From NCBI GenBank assembly GCA_964579415.1, contig CAZOGW010000011.1:1-42795 (forward strand): a stretch of 42,795 nucleotides of DNA, written 5' to 3'. This DNA is from CAZOGW01 sp964579415. Its GTDB lineage: Bacteria > Actinomycetota > Acidimicrobiia > Spongiisociales > UBA5794. A program made the translations under genes and the position numbers. Of this stretch, positions 1-7,444 are shown in pieces (positions within the stretch are counted from its first letter, which is position 1; every line of letters begins with the position of its first letter). The notes below the pieces were generated by a model, which saw only the letters and a program-made list of their open reading frames with translations, was not told the origin of the DNA and ran no database searches.

Positions 1-591
1 AACAAGTCGCTGGGCAAGTTCAAGCTCCCCGGCATCGCCCCGGCGCCCCGCGGCGTCCCCCAGATCGAGGTGACGTTCGACATCGACGCCAACGGCATCG
101 TGTCGGTCTCCGCCAAGGATCTGGGCACGGGCAAGGTGCAGCAGGTGACCATCACCGGCGGCACCGCCCTGTCGCAGCAGGAAATCGACGAGATGATCAA
201 GGGCGCCGAGCTGCACGCCAACGAGGACGCCCAGCGCAAGGAACTGGTGGAGGCCCGCAACCAGGCCGACCACACCGCCTACTCCATCGAGAAGCAGCTC
301 GCCGAGCACGGCGACAAGCTCAGCACCGAGGAGAAGCAGCAGATCGAGGACAAGGTGACCGCGGTACGCAAGCTGCTCACCGAGGAGACCACCCCCGAGG
401 CCCTGAACACGGCCCGCAACGAGCTGCTCACCGCGTCCCAGGTTCTCGGCGAGCGGGTCTACGAGTCCTCGCAGGCGGCAGCCGCACCGGAGAATGCCGG
501 CGATACCGGCGACGGTGACGTCGTCGACGCCGATGTCGTCGAGGCCGAGATCGTCGAGGACGAGAACGTCGAGGGGGACGGTCAGGCGTGA
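1..591 (+). CDS. dnaK: DnaK (Hsp70) chaperone, C-terminal part (5' end outside window)
   Basis: The frame is open from base 1 and gives the last 196 residues of an Hsp70. The first visible residues (NKSLGKFKLPGI, then GVPQIEVTFDIDANGIVSVSAKD) are the conserved end of the beta-sandwich substrate-binding domain. An alpha-helical lid rich in Gln, Glu and Lys follows. The tail is acidic and rich in Val, Asp and Glu (about residues 160-196), as in actinobacterial DnaK proteins. DnaK is the ATP-driven cytosolic foldase that works with GrpE and DnaJ, which follow here. The ATPase domain and promoter lie upstream of the window. The TGA stop overlaps the GTG start of grpE by 3 bp, so translation is probably coupled. 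Confidence 0.97.
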   Translation, partial: NKSLGKFKLPGIAPAPRGVPQIEVTFDIDANGIVSVSAKDLGTGKVQQVTITGGTALSQQEIDEMIKGAELHANEDAQRKELVEARNQADHTAYSIEKQLAEHGDKLSTEEKQQIEDKVTAVRKLLTEETTPEALNTARNELLTASQVLGERVYESSQAAAAPENAGDTGDGDVVDADVVEAEIVEDENVEGDGQA

Positions 592-1208
592 CCCACACCG
601 AGGACTTCGAGCCTGTCGCCGAAGAGACACCCGACGTCGGGGAGGGCTCGGCCTTCCCCGACGACCTCTCCGACCTGGAGCCACCGGCGCCGTCGGCGGC
701 CGCCCTCGGCCTGGAACTGCCCGACGACGCCGGCCAGGCCCAGGACCTGTTGTTGCGCGAGCTGTCGGAGGCCCGCTCCGAGGCGTCGGAGTACCTCGAC
801 CTGCTCCAGCGCGCCACCGCCGATCTGCAGAACTCCCGTCGATTGGTCGAGCGCGACCGCATCGAGAACGCCCTGCGCGCCTCGCAGCGAGTGATCGAGT
901 CGCTGCTGCCGGCGCTCGACGCCTTCGACGCCGCCCTGGCCTACGAGCCGCAGACCCCGGCGGAGGGCAAGATCCTCGACGGAATGCGGGGGACCCACGT
1001 ACAGCTCATGGACGCCCTGGGCCGTGAGGGCTTCGAGCCCATCGCCGCCGTGGGCGAGCCGTTCGATCCCGCCGTCCACGAAGCCGTGGCTGGTGGCGGC
1101 GACGGCGATCTGGTCATCGCCCAGGAGTTGCGCCGCGGATACAAGCTGCGCGACCGGGTGCTGCGTCCCGCCATGGTCACTGTCGAGCCGAAGGAGACCG
1201 GGGACTGA
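588..1208 (+). CDS. grpE: GrpE nucleotide exchange factor
   Basis: This 206-residue protein has the GrpE plan. An acidic disordered N-terminus (about 1-50) is followed by a long helix (LLRELSEARSEASEYLDLLQ) and a four-helix and beta-wing part. The latter contains LLPALDAFDAAL, the FEPIAAVGEPFDPAVHEAV signature and the GYKLRDRVLRPAMVTV ending typical of the family. GrpE releases ADP from DnaK and resets the chaperone cycle. The GTG start lies on the dnaK stop codon (GTGA overlap), and only 3 bp separate the grpE stop from the dnaJ ATG. It is the second cistron of the heat-shock operon, most likely controlled by HspR. Confidence 0.95.
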   Translation: MTHTEDFEPVAEETPDVGEGSAFPDDLSDLEPPAPSAAALGLELPDDAGQAQDLLLRELSEARSEASEYLDLLQRATADLQNSRRLVERDRIENALRASQRVIESLLPALDAFDAALAYEPQTPAEGKILDGMRGTHVQLMDALGREGFEPIAAVGEPFDPAVHEAVAGGGDGDLVIAQELRRGYKLRDRVLRPAMVTVEPKETGD

Positions 1209-1211
1209 CCC

Positions 1212-2111
1212 ATGCGCAAGGAGTGGCTGGAGACCGACTACTACTCCGTCCTCGGCGTCCCCAAGGACGCCTCGGAAAAGGACGTCAAGCGCGCCTACCG
1301 CAAGCTGGCTCAGGAGTATCACCCCGACAAGAACCCGAACGACACCGCCGCCGAGCTGAAGTTCAAGGAGATCAACGAGGCGTACGACGTGATCGGCGAC
1401 GCCGAGACACGCAAGGAGTACGACCACGCGCGGGAGATGGGCTATTTCGTCGGTGGGCCCGGAGGCGGCCAGCAGTACGTCCGGGTCGAGGACCTCTTCG
1501 GCGGTGGCGGCTCGTCATTCGACCTCTTCGGCGGGGTGAACGACCTGTTCGGCCGTACCGCACGTCAGCCGCGCCCGCAGCGGGGCCAGGACGTCGCCAC
1601 CGAGATCTCGCTGTCCTTCCACGATGCCATCTCCGGTACCACCCGGGAGCTGTCGGTCAACGGGTCCCGGGTCAAGGTCAGGATCCCTCAGGGGGTCGCC
1701 GACGGCGCCCGCATCCGGGTCGCCGGGAAGGGGGAGCCGGGCTACAGCGGCGGGCCCAGCGGCGACCTGTACGTGAAGGTCCATGTCGCCGAGCACCCTG
1801 TCTTCGGCCGTCGCGGCCGCAACCTCACCATCAACGTCCCCATCACCTTCCTCGAGGCGGCTCTCGGCGCCGAGATCGACGTGCCCACGCTCGAAGGCAA
1901 GGTTCGGTTGCGTCTCGCCCCGGGGACACAGACAGGGAAGACGTTCCGGGTGGCGGGCAAGGGTGTCGCCACCGGCAAGGGGACCGGCGACCTGTTGGTG
2001 ACGGTGGAGGTACGGGTCCCCGACAATCTCAATGACGAGCAGCGGGCGGCCCTGGAGGCGTTCGGAGACGCCGGACCGCAGCCGAACCCGCGCGCACATC
2101 TGGGGGTATGA
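1212..2111 (+). CDS. dnaJ: DnaJ-type co-chaperone lacking the zinc-finger domain
   Basis: This 299-residue Hsp40 stimulates DnaK ATPase and delivers substrates. Residues 9-75 are a J domain with the HPD motif at 37-39. A short Gly/Phe linker follows (about 80-115: VGGPGGG, DLFGGGG, DLFGGVNDLFG), then two C-terminal beta-sandwich substrate domains (about 120-285, with VRIPQGVADGARIRVAGKG and GDLYVKVHV). The four CxxCxGxG zinc repeats of classical DnaJ are absent, and the protein has no cysteine at all. It is therefore a type II (CbpA/DJB-like) protein in the position usually held by classical dnaJ in actinobacterial dnaK operons. A full-length dnaJ may exist elsewhere. The ATG start has 3 bp of spacing from grpE. 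Confidence 0.93.
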   Translation: MRKEWLETDYYSVLGVPKDASEKDVKRAYRKLAQEYHPDKNPNDTAAELKFKEINEAYDVIGDAETRKEYDHAREMGYFVGGPGGGQQYVRVEDLFGGGGSSFDLFGGVNDLFGRTARQPRPQRGQDVATEISLSFHDAISGTTRELSVNGSRVKVRIPQGVADGARIRVAGKGEPGYSGGPSGDLYVKVHVAEHPVFGRRGRNLTINVPITFLEAALGAEIDVPTLEGKVRLRLAPGTQTGKTFRVAGKGVATGKGTGDLLVTVEVRVPDNLNDEQRAALEAFGDAGPQPNPRAHLGV

Positions 2112-2115
2112 ACCG

Positions 2116-2514
2116 ATGAACAGGAGACAGGACGCCGTCTACATCATCTCGGTGGCCGCCGAGTTGGCCGGTGTCCACCCGCAGACGCTGCGCATCTACG
2201 AACGCAAGGGACTGGTGGAGCCGTACCGGACCCCCGGTGGCACCCGCCGCTACTCCGACGAGGACCTGGAACGTCTCGGGCTCATCCAGGAACTGACCGC
2301 CGACGGCGTCAACCTGGAGGGAGTGCGCCGCATCCTCGAGCTGCAGTCTGACAACAACCGCCTGCGTTCCCAGGTCGACCGCCTCCGCCGCCTCCTCGGC
2401 GAGGCGGAGACCCGCCTCGGCGGCCCCCGTGCCGGCGACCCGACCGTCTACCCCACCGGCGCCACCACCCGCCGCAACCTGCCCGATATCAAGAGGAGGG
2501 ATCCGTTGGCTTAG
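2116..2514 (+). CDS. hspR: HspR, MerR-family heat-shock repressor
   Basis: I start this at the ATG 4 bp after the dnaJ stop (MNRRQDAVYIISVAAELAG), giving 132 residues, close to known HspR lengths. An in-frame reading also runs back into dnaJ, but that is a shadow. Residues about 12-70 are a MerR winged helix with HPQTLRIYERKGLVEPYRT and GGTRRYSDEDLERL, and a coiled coil follows (about 80-105). In actinobacteria HspR represses the dnaK operon and often clpB by binding HAIR inverted repeats, with DnaK as co-repressor. The operator would lie upstream of dnaK, outside the window. The last 40 bp of the gene are repeated after an assembly gap (2628-2667). Confidence 0.92.
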   Translation: MNRRQDAVYIISVAAELAGVHPQTLRIYERKGLVEPYRTPGGTRRYSDEDLERLGLIQELTADGVNLEGVRRILELQSDNNRLRSQVDRLRRLLGEAETRLGGPRAGDPTVYPTGATTRRNLPDIKRRDPLA

Positions 2515-2518
2515 TCAT

Positions 2519-2566
2519 CCTCCCCCTTTGGGGGAGGTGTCAGCCGGCAGCTTTGGGCCGGCTGAC
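2519..2566. repeat. Double palindrome after hspR (two adjacent hairpins)
   Basis: Two perfect stem-loops lie back to back. One has stem CCTCCCCC/GGGGGAGG with a TTT loop (2519-2537). The other has stem GTCAGCCGGC/GCCGGCTGAC with an 8-nt loop (2539-2566). A G-rich run follows (about 2567-2576) that could pair with the first C-run. There is no T-tract. It could terminate the dnaK operon, or be a dispersed palindromic (REP/MITE-like) element; one copy cannot settle this. Confidence 0.6.
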
Positions 2567-2599
2567 GGAGGGGGGAGCAGTGGTGCGTGGAGCCCTCTC

Positions 2600-2609
2600 N
2601 NNNNNNNNN
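2600..2609. other. Assembly gap (10 N) beside a duplicated hspR tail
   Basis: Ten Ns join two contigs. The right contig opens with 21 bp (2610-2630) that are the exact reverse complement of hspR bases 2458-2478. It then repeats bases 2471-2510 without change at 2628-2667. The junction is therefore unreliable: either a fold-back or overlap artefact, or two strain variants with different sequence after hspR. Confidence 0.95.
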
Positions 2610-2627
2610 GTTGCGGCGGGTGGTGGC

Positions 2628-2671
2628 GCCGCAACCTGCCCGATATCAAGAGGAGGGATCCGTTGGCCTAG
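2628..2671 (+). pseudogene. Duplicate of the last codons of hspR
   Basis: Forty bases are identical to 2471-2510 and are followed by CTAG instead of TTAG, so the last Ala and stop are kept by a synonymous change. There is no start or upstream coding sequence. This looks like the end of hspR from an overlapping contig or strain variant rather than a separate gene fragment. Confidence 0.7.
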
Positions 2672-2672
2672 C

Positions 2673-2707
2673 CGTATCACGTATTACGTATCACGTATTA
2701 CGTGCTA
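2673..2707 (+). repeat. Heptad array, units CGTATCA/CGTATTA (5 copies)
   Basis: Five 7-bp units alternate CGTATCA and CGTATTA and end with CGTGCTA. In the register used for the other arrays they read GTATCAC/GTATTAC. The array lies 3' of hspR and in its sense. It faces an inverted partner at 2758-2785 across a 50-bp spacer, so the pair could form a long imperfect hairpin. Confidence 0.9.
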
Positions 2708-2757
2708 CGACGACCCCCCATCGGTCGGACACGCAGGCTGTCCCGCGCAAGTTCTTG

Positions 2758-2785
2758 CGTGATACGTGATACGTGATACGTACTA
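2758..2785 (-). repeat. Heptad array, units CGTGATA (inverted partner)
   Basis: Three exact CGTGATA units and one CGTACTA lie head to tail. The sequence is the reverse complement of the 2673-2707 type. It sits at the 3' end of the minus-strand gene 2783-3430, whose TAG stop (2785-2783) lies inside the fourth unit. The array is therefore in the sense of the gene that ends there. Confidence 0.9.
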
Positions 2786-3430
2786 CGCTACGAAATCTTC
2801 GCCGTCCGGCTGCCGTATCACGAAGGCGACCACCAGGGAGGGCTGGTCGGGCCAGTCGGCGAGGGTGTCGCGGCTGCGGCCGTTGGCGGTGGCGCGGAAG
2901 ACGTCCCAGTCGATGTCGTCGTCGAGGGACACGGCGAAGCTCAGGTCGAGCGGGACCAGCGAATCGCCTTTCAGGTCGAAGCCCTCCATCTCCATCACGG
3001 CCAGATCGAGCTGGTCGCATCGGTCGACGAGCGCGATCGCCGCCTCCCGGGGGAAGAAGCCCTCGCCATCACCGGTGCGGTGCACCGCCTGCGGATCGAA
3101 CTCCTCCACCAGCGCCACGGTGGCGGGGTGCTCGGTCTCCCACTCGTCCCCGTCGTCTTCGGCGCTGGACGAGCCGAAGGCGGAGCGGATCTCGAGGAAC
3201 TCATCGTCGTCGGCCAGCGGCGAGACGATGCGCTCCGCCAACTCCAGGGAGCGCATCAGATCACCCAGGTCTATGTCCTTCACGTCCCCGTCGTCGTCCG
3301 GGTAGATCTGGACGAAGGTGGTGTCCTCGTCCCAGAAGACCATGCCGATGAACTCGTCATCGCGCCACAACTCGACGACCGGCTGGTCGAAGTCGTCGCG
3401 GTCGGTCTCGACGATACGTATCGGGATCAC
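2783..3430 (-). CDS. Acidic protein of unknown function
   Basis: This 215-residue protein is not recognised. It starts at GTG (MIPIRIVETDRD) and is strongly acidic throughout, with runs such as PDDDGDVKDIDLGDL and SSSAEDDGDEWETE. It has no signal peptide, membrane segment or cysteine, so a soluble cytosolic protein is likely. The N-terminal part (about 1-60: VVELWRDDEFIGMVFWDEDTTFVQIYPD) looks like a small beta-rich domain. It lies 49 bp downstream of mscL on the same strand and may be co-transcribed. Its stop codon is inside a heptad array, so the original 3' end may have been altered when the array grew. The length and base composition match neighbouring real genes. Confidence 0.75.
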   Translation of the reverse strand: MIPIRIVETDRDDFDQPVVELWRDDEFIGMVFWDEDTTFVQIYPDDDGDVKDIDLGDLMRSLELAERIVSPLADDDEFLEIRSAFGSSSAEDDGDEWETEHPATVALVEEFDPQAVHRTGDGEGFFPREAAIALVDRCDQLDLAVMEMEGFDLKGDSLVPLDLSFAVSLDDDIDWDVFRATANGRSRDTLADWPDQPSLVVAFVIRQPDGEDFVA

Positions 3431-3479
3431 GGGCGAGAGTGTAGGCCGGCGATCCCCGTGTGACGTTGCTGTCCAGCCC

Positions 3480-3866
3480 TCAGCGGGCCCTCAGTGAATC
3501 CCTGATCTCGCGGAGGAGGGTGATGTCCTCGGACGGCTCCGGCTCGGGCTCCTCGCCGCTGGCCTGGCGCGCCTTGAGAAGGTTGTACGGCTTCACCACG
3601 AACAGGAACAGCGCCAGGGCGGTGAGCAGGAACGTCACCGCCGCCGAGATGAAGGCGCCGTAGTAGAAGATCGAGTCGTTGATGGTGAAGGTCAGGCCGT
3701 CGAAGCTGGGCTGACCGAAGAGCATGGTGACGATGGGCAGGATGAGCCCGTCGACGAGTGCGTTGACGACCGTGGTGAACGCCAGGGCGAGCACCAGGCC
3801 AACGGCAATCTCGATAAGGTTGCCCTTGAGGGCAAAGTCCTTGAACTCGGTGACAAGCGCCTTCAC
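3480..3866 (-). CDS. mscL: MscL large-conductance mechanosensitive channel
   Basis: This 128-residue inner-membrane channel opens as a pentamer under hypo-osmotic shock. The N-terminal amphipathic helix and first membrane segment (FKDFALKGNLIEIAVGLVL, then ALAFTTVVNALVDGLILPIV) carry the family signature. A short periplasmic loop (about 50-68) and a second membrane segment (YYGAFISAAVTFLLTALALFLFVV) follow. The cytoplasmic tail has an acidic linker (EEPEPEPSED) and the final helix (ITLLREIRDSLRA). It starts at GTG with a GGGAGA ribosome site just upstream. An inverted repeat (CGGTTGG, 13-nt spacer, CCAACCG, 3887-3913) lies in its presumed promoter. Confidence 0.96.
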   Translation of the reverse strand: MKALVTEFKDFALKGNLIEIAVGLVLALAFTTVVNALVDGLILPIVTMLFGQPSFDGLTFTINDSIFYYGAFISAAVTFLLTALALFLFVVKPYNLLKARQASGEEPEPEPSEDITLLREIRDSLRAR

Positions 3867-3886
3867 AACAGTCTCCCTAACTCGAC

Positions 3887-3913
3887 CGGTTGGCGGCCGT
3901 ACTGTACCAACCG
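3887..3913. promoter_or_regulatory. Inverted repeat upstream of mscL
   Basis: CGGTTGG and CCAACCG are separated by 13 nt, a perfect 7+7 dyad 21-47 bp upstream of the mscL start in the gap to the divergent gene at 4048. It fits an operator for a dimeric regulator, but no regulator can be named. Confidence 0.35.
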
Positions 3914-3983
3914 TCGCTCACGGTCCGGGAGCGACCGCGACGTCCGGCCCTGACGCATGATGTAAGGTCTCCCATTCAATAGT

Positions 3984-4001
3984 CGTATGGAGGTCCATAC
4001 G
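3984..4001. promoter_or_regulatory. Inverted repeat in the leader of the FG-GAP gene
   Basis: CGTATGG-AGGT-CCATACG is a perfect 7-bp stem with a 4-nt loop, 47 bp before the ATG at 4048. It could be a leader hairpin or an operator. Confidence 0.35.
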
Positions 4002-4047
4002 GTTTCGAATCATCCCGCCGCGGGGCGGGGAGGGGGTAACACACATC

Positions 4048-7000
4048 ATGCAACCGCATCTCGCCGCGGCGACGCTCGGCCGCCGCCGGCAGCGCTGGTC
4101 GACGGCGGTAGCCGCTCTGACCCTGGTGGTGACGGCTATCGCTGCCGTCCCCGCCGCAGGGGCGACGGCAACCGCGGCCGCCGTAGATCCGCCCGCGGAA
4201 GTCTCCTTCATCGGTGAGGCGTCGAGCGCGACCGGAGCCGCCCTGGCCGGGGGGAGCTGTGACGTCAACGGCGACGGGTACGGCGACGTCATCGCCGGGG
4301 CCTGGTTCTGGGACAAGCTGCCCACCAACTCCAACGAAGGGGCCGCCTACGTGCTGCTGGGCGGCCCCGAGCCGGTTGACGTCGATCTCGCCAATCCCGA
4401 CGACCGGTTCGTCCAGCTCGACGGGGAGTCGGCGGGGGATCTGACCGCCTTCTCCGTCGGTTGCGGCGGCGACGTCAACGGCGACGGGTACGACGACGTG
4501 CTGATCGGCAACTACATCCGGGAGACGGTCTACGTGGTGTTCGGGCGCCCCGACTTCGGCTCGCTCGACCTGGGCTACCTGGGTGACGGCGGCTTCCGCA
4601 TCCAGGGGAGCCTCACCCTCGACCAGAACGTCGGCTACGCCGTGGTCGGCCTCGGGGACATCGACGGAGACAGCCTCGACGACATCGGCGTCGCCGCGGT
4701 GGTCGCCGACACGCAGGGACGCAACAACAACGGCCGCGTCTACGTGGTGCCGGGCCAGAAGTCGACGGCCACGGTTGACGTCACCGACGACGCCGCCTCG
4801 ATCATGATCCTCGAGGGCTCCCAGGCCGAGGAGCGTCTCGGATCGCTGGCGCCCGCCGGCGACGTCACCGGCGACGGTCGGCCCGACATCGTGGTCGGCT
4901 CCTACACCGCGACACCGCACGGCGCCGCCGTGCCGGTGGCGGGAGCGGCATGGGTCGTCGGCGGTACCTCCCGGGGCATCGTCGACCTCGCCGAGCCGCT
5001 TGACGTCGGCTTCGAGATCGTCGGCCCCGAACGGGCCCGGGACCGCCTCGGCATCTCCGTGTCCGGGATCGGCGACGTCGACGGCGACGGGATCGGCGAC
5101 GTCATCGTCGGCGGTGACGGTGTCACCAACGCCGCCACCGGCCCCCGCACCGGGAGCGCCTGGGTGATCTTCGGCTCGGCCTCGAACGAGACCGTCAATG
5201 CCGGCGAAGTGGAGGCAACCGGCCGCGGCTACTGGATCCAAGGGGCGGCGCAGGCCGACAGCTTCGGATTCTCCGTTGCCGGGATCGGCGACGTCAACGG
5301 CGATGGAACCCCTGACGCCCTCGTCGGCGCCTACGGGTTCGATCCGGCGAACCCGGACAACCCGGCGACGACGATGAGCAATGCCGGCGCCCTCTACGTG
5401 GTGTACGGCAAGACCGGCAGCGCCCCGCTGTCGGTGGCCGGCATCGCCCCGGAGACCGGCTTCCGCGTCGACGGGAGAGGGCCTGGAGACCGCTTCGGCC
5501 GCCAGGTGGCGGCGGTGGGCGACTTCGACGCCAACCACGGTGCCGACTTCGCCGGTGCCGGCGACTTCGCCGTCCGCCAGGGCCGTACCCAGGCCGGCGA
5601 GGTGCGGGTGTTCTTCGGCCCGCCGGGCACTCCAACCGGCCTGGCGCCGGCTGCACCCGCGGTGGTCTCCCCGGACCTGCTGGTTCCCACACCGGCAGGC
5701 GCCGTCGTCACGACGCTGCGGTGCCCTGCGGCGACGGCCGGCTGCGATGGCTCGCTGGCGCTGCGCAACGGCGCCGTGGCGGTACCGTTCTCCCTCGCCG
5801 CGGGCGAGGTCGAGGATGTCGCGGTCGCCCTCCAGGCACGCAGCGTCTCCAACCTGGCACAGCGGGGCCGTCTCGACGACCGGGTTACGGTCACCGCCAC
5901 CGGGCCCCGCGGCCGCACCCTCGAGGTCGAGCAGCGGGTGATCCTGCTGGCCGAGGTCAAGGTGCCCGAGCCGATGCGTATCCCGGCGCGTGCCGGCATC
6001 ACCGCTTCGCATGCGGTCGGCCGGTGGCAGCCGACGTCGTTCGATACCTGCCCGGTGGATCTGCACGACCGCTTCGAGGTGATCGCCTCCGACGGCAAGC
6101 GTTATCCCACCTGGCACCCGGCCTCGGTGGTCAACCCGGCCACCGGTGAGCCGTGCACCTTCGGCCACGAACATGGTCCCGACCCCCGTGGCTCGAACAT
6201 CTACCAGTGGGTGGCGCACCAGTTCGCCCACCCGTCGTTCCAGGGGGCGGCCGGGATCCCGTTCGGCTTCGCCGGAGAGGCACTCGACGGCGCAGTGGCC
6301 GCCGACCCGTCGCTGACTCCACGTCACGAGGATCACGTCGGGCACAAGATCGACTACGCCAACGACGTGGCCCTGCTCGACACCGGCGGCAACCCGCTCG
6401 GCGTCACCTGTGACTACCTGTTCAAGTTGCACCAGGGCACCCACTCGCCCGACGCGCTGTCCAACAACGTCCACGAGCTGATCTACGCCATGCAGTGCTC
6501 CGACGGGACCGCGGTGCTGTCGACGACATTGGTGCCCTTCGGGGCGCCAGGTGAATACCAGTCATCGTGCGCCCCGAACACCACCCGTAGCGCCGGCACC
6601 ACGCCGGGCTACCCGTCCGGTGGCGGTGGCCGGCTGATCCCGGACAGGGCGTGCATCGAGAGCCAGATCCTGGTGCCCGCCAGCAGGGGTTCGGCGTTCT
6701 GGGCCATCTACGAGAACTGGCAGGCCGACACCGGTCTCGGCGACGGCGACCTGGTTGCGTACGACGCCGACTTCGCCGTGTTCAACCCGAGCCGGTACGC
6801 GGCGGGCGACGGCACCACGACCATCGCCCGCGTTCTAGACACCTGCTGGGAGGTGGAGGCCAACGGGGACACCGCCAACCGGCGACCCTGCCCCGACGAG
6901 ACGGACGGCGAGCCGTTCTTCTGCACCTGGGACGACCCGCGGTCGCCCTTCGACGGCGCCTACCGGGAGCTGTTCATCGGGCAGACCACGATCCGCAACG

Positions 7001-7182
7001 CCGGCGGGCCGACCGTCTGGTACACCGACCCCTTCGGCGGCAACCCGTCGACGACGGCATTCCCCGGGTCGATCCGCCAGCATGTGGCCTCGGTCGACAA
7101 CTCCGACCGCCCCGAAGTGGCCCGCCGACTCTTCGGCCGTGGCACCGCGCCCGACTACTACGGCGTCCACGCGCCGAACTAG
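4048..7182 (+). CDS. Secreted FG-GAP (integrin-alpha-like) beta-propeller protein with a large C-terminal domain
   Basis: This 1044-residue exported protein has a Sec signal peptide (about 1-45: Arg-rich start, then TAVAALTLVVTAIAAVPAAGA). Seven calcium-binding-type FG-GAP motifs follow near residues 72, 142, 204, 272, 343, 415 and 492 (DVNGDGYGDV, DVNGDGYDDV, DIDGDSLDDI, DVTGDGRPDI, DVDGDGIGDV, DVNGDGTPDA, DFDANHGADF). That is one per blade of a seven-bladed propeller. A linker with beta-rich sequence (about 540-640) follows. The last 400 residues hold CTFGHEHGPDPRGSN (near 703), HEDHVGHKID and several cysteines that could form disulfides. I do not recognise this C-terminal domain; the HEHG and DHVGH clusters suggest a metal site (inference). 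There is no lipobox, C-terminal anchor or LPxTG motif. A G-rich ribosome site precedes the ATG. Confidence 0.88.
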   Translation: MQPHLAAATLGRRRQRWSTAVAALTLVVTAIAAVPAAGATATAAAVDPPAEVSFIGEASSATGAALAGGSCDVNGDGYGDVIAGAWFWDKLPTNSNEGAAYVLLGGPEPVDVDLANPDDRFVQLDGESAGDLTAFSVGCGGDVNGDGYDDVLIGNYIRETVYVVFGRPDFGSLDLGYLGDGGFRIQGSLTLDQNVGYAVVGLGDIDGDSLDDIGVAAVVADTQGRNNNGRVYVVPGQKSTATVDVTDDAASIMILEGSQAEERLGSLAPAGDVTGDGRPDIVVGSYTATPHGAAVPVAGAAWVVGGTSRGIVDLAEPLDVGFEIVGPERARDRLGISVSGIGDVDGDGIGDVIVGGDGVTNAATGPRTGSAWVIFGSASNETVNAGEVEATGRGYWIQGAAQADSFGFSVAGIGDVNGDGTPDALVGAYGFDPANPDNPATTMSNAGALYVVYGKTGSAPLSVAGIAPETGFRVDGRGPGDRFGRQVAAVGDFDANHGADFAGAGDFAVRQGRTQAGEVRVFFGPPGTPTGLAPAAPAVVSPDLLVPTPAGAVVTTLRCPAATAGCDGSLALRNGAVAVPFSLAAGEVEDVAVALQARSVSNLAQRGRLDDRVTVTATGPRGRTLEVEQRVILLAEVKVPEPMRIPARAGITASHAVGRWQPTSFDTCPVDLHDRFEVIASDGKRYPTWHPASVVNPATGEPCTFGHEHGPDPRGSNIYQWVAHQFAHPSFQGAAGIPFGFAGEALDGAVAADPSLTPRHEDHVGHKIDYANDVALLDTGGNPLGVTCDYLFKLHQGTHSPDALSNNVHELIYAMQCSDGTAVLSTTLVPFGAPGEYQSSCAPNTTRSAGTTPGYPSGGGGRLIPDRACIESQILVPASRGSAFWAIYENWQADTGLGDGDLVAYDADFAVFNPSRYAAGDGTTTIARVLDTCWEVEANGDTANRRPCPDETDGEPFFCTWDDPRSPFDGAYRELFIGQTTIRNAGGPTVWYTDPFGGNPSTTAFPGSIRQHVASVDNSDRPEVARRLFGRGTAPDYYGVHAPN

Positions 7183-7197
7183 GTCGCCGCATCGTGG

Positions 7198-7229
7198 TAC
7201 CGCCGTCGCCCCTCGGGGCGGCGGCGGTA
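7198..7229 (+). terminator. Rho-independent-type hairpin after the FG-GAP gene
   Basis: A 15-bp stem with one G-T wobble (7198-7212 with 7215-7229) starts 15 bp after the stop. The T-rich heptads that follow supply a weak U-tract. Confidence 0.75.
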
Positions 7230-7323
7230 TTTGGTATTTGGTACTCAGTGTTCAGAAGCGAGGAAGTCGACGTCGTACCTAGTACCTAGTACCTAGTACT
7301 TAGTACCTAGTACTTACTACCTA
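7227..7323 (+). repeat. Two heptad arrays between the FG-GAP gene and clpB
   Basis: Array 1 (7227-7254) has units GTATTTG, GTATTTG, GTACTCA, GTGTTCA. After 20 bp, array 2 (7275-7323) has seven units of GTACCTA/GTACTTA type, the last being CTACCTA. TAG appears in nearly every unit of array 2, so forward frames are closed within three units. Bases 7324-7444 hold the clpB leader. I see the direct repeat CTTAGA at 7344 and 7365 there, but no clear HspR-type HAIR operator. Confidence 0.9.
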
Positions 7324-7444
7324 ATGGGTAGCAGCTTGGCTTCCTTAGACTTGATACTGCTACGCTTAGATTTCTTGGCATAGGGCGCCGGGTGGGGGCG
7401 TTGACCACAGCGGTACGCACGCTCATCGGAGAGAACTCCCTCAC

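Noticed and set aside
2032..2115. Longer N-terminus for HspR
   Set aside because: The upstream part overlaps dnaJ and has no MerR similarity; the ATG at 2116 gives the normal family start.
2673..2785. CRISPR or insertion-sequence ends in the heptad arrays
   Set aside because: The period is 7 bp without spacers, there is no transposase, and no target-site duplication is visible.
3976..6474. Very long open frame (832 codons) on the minus strand
   Set aside because: It is the antisense shadow of the FG-GAP gene, caused by high third-position GC. Its translation is low-complexity Val/Gly/Asp/Arg with no family match, while the plus strand has a signal peptide and seven clear motifs.
7324..7444. 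HspR-binding HAIR operator upstream of clpB
   Set aside because: I looked for CTTGAGT-N7-ACTCAAG. Only CTTAGA direct repeats and partial matches are present, with no inverted arm.
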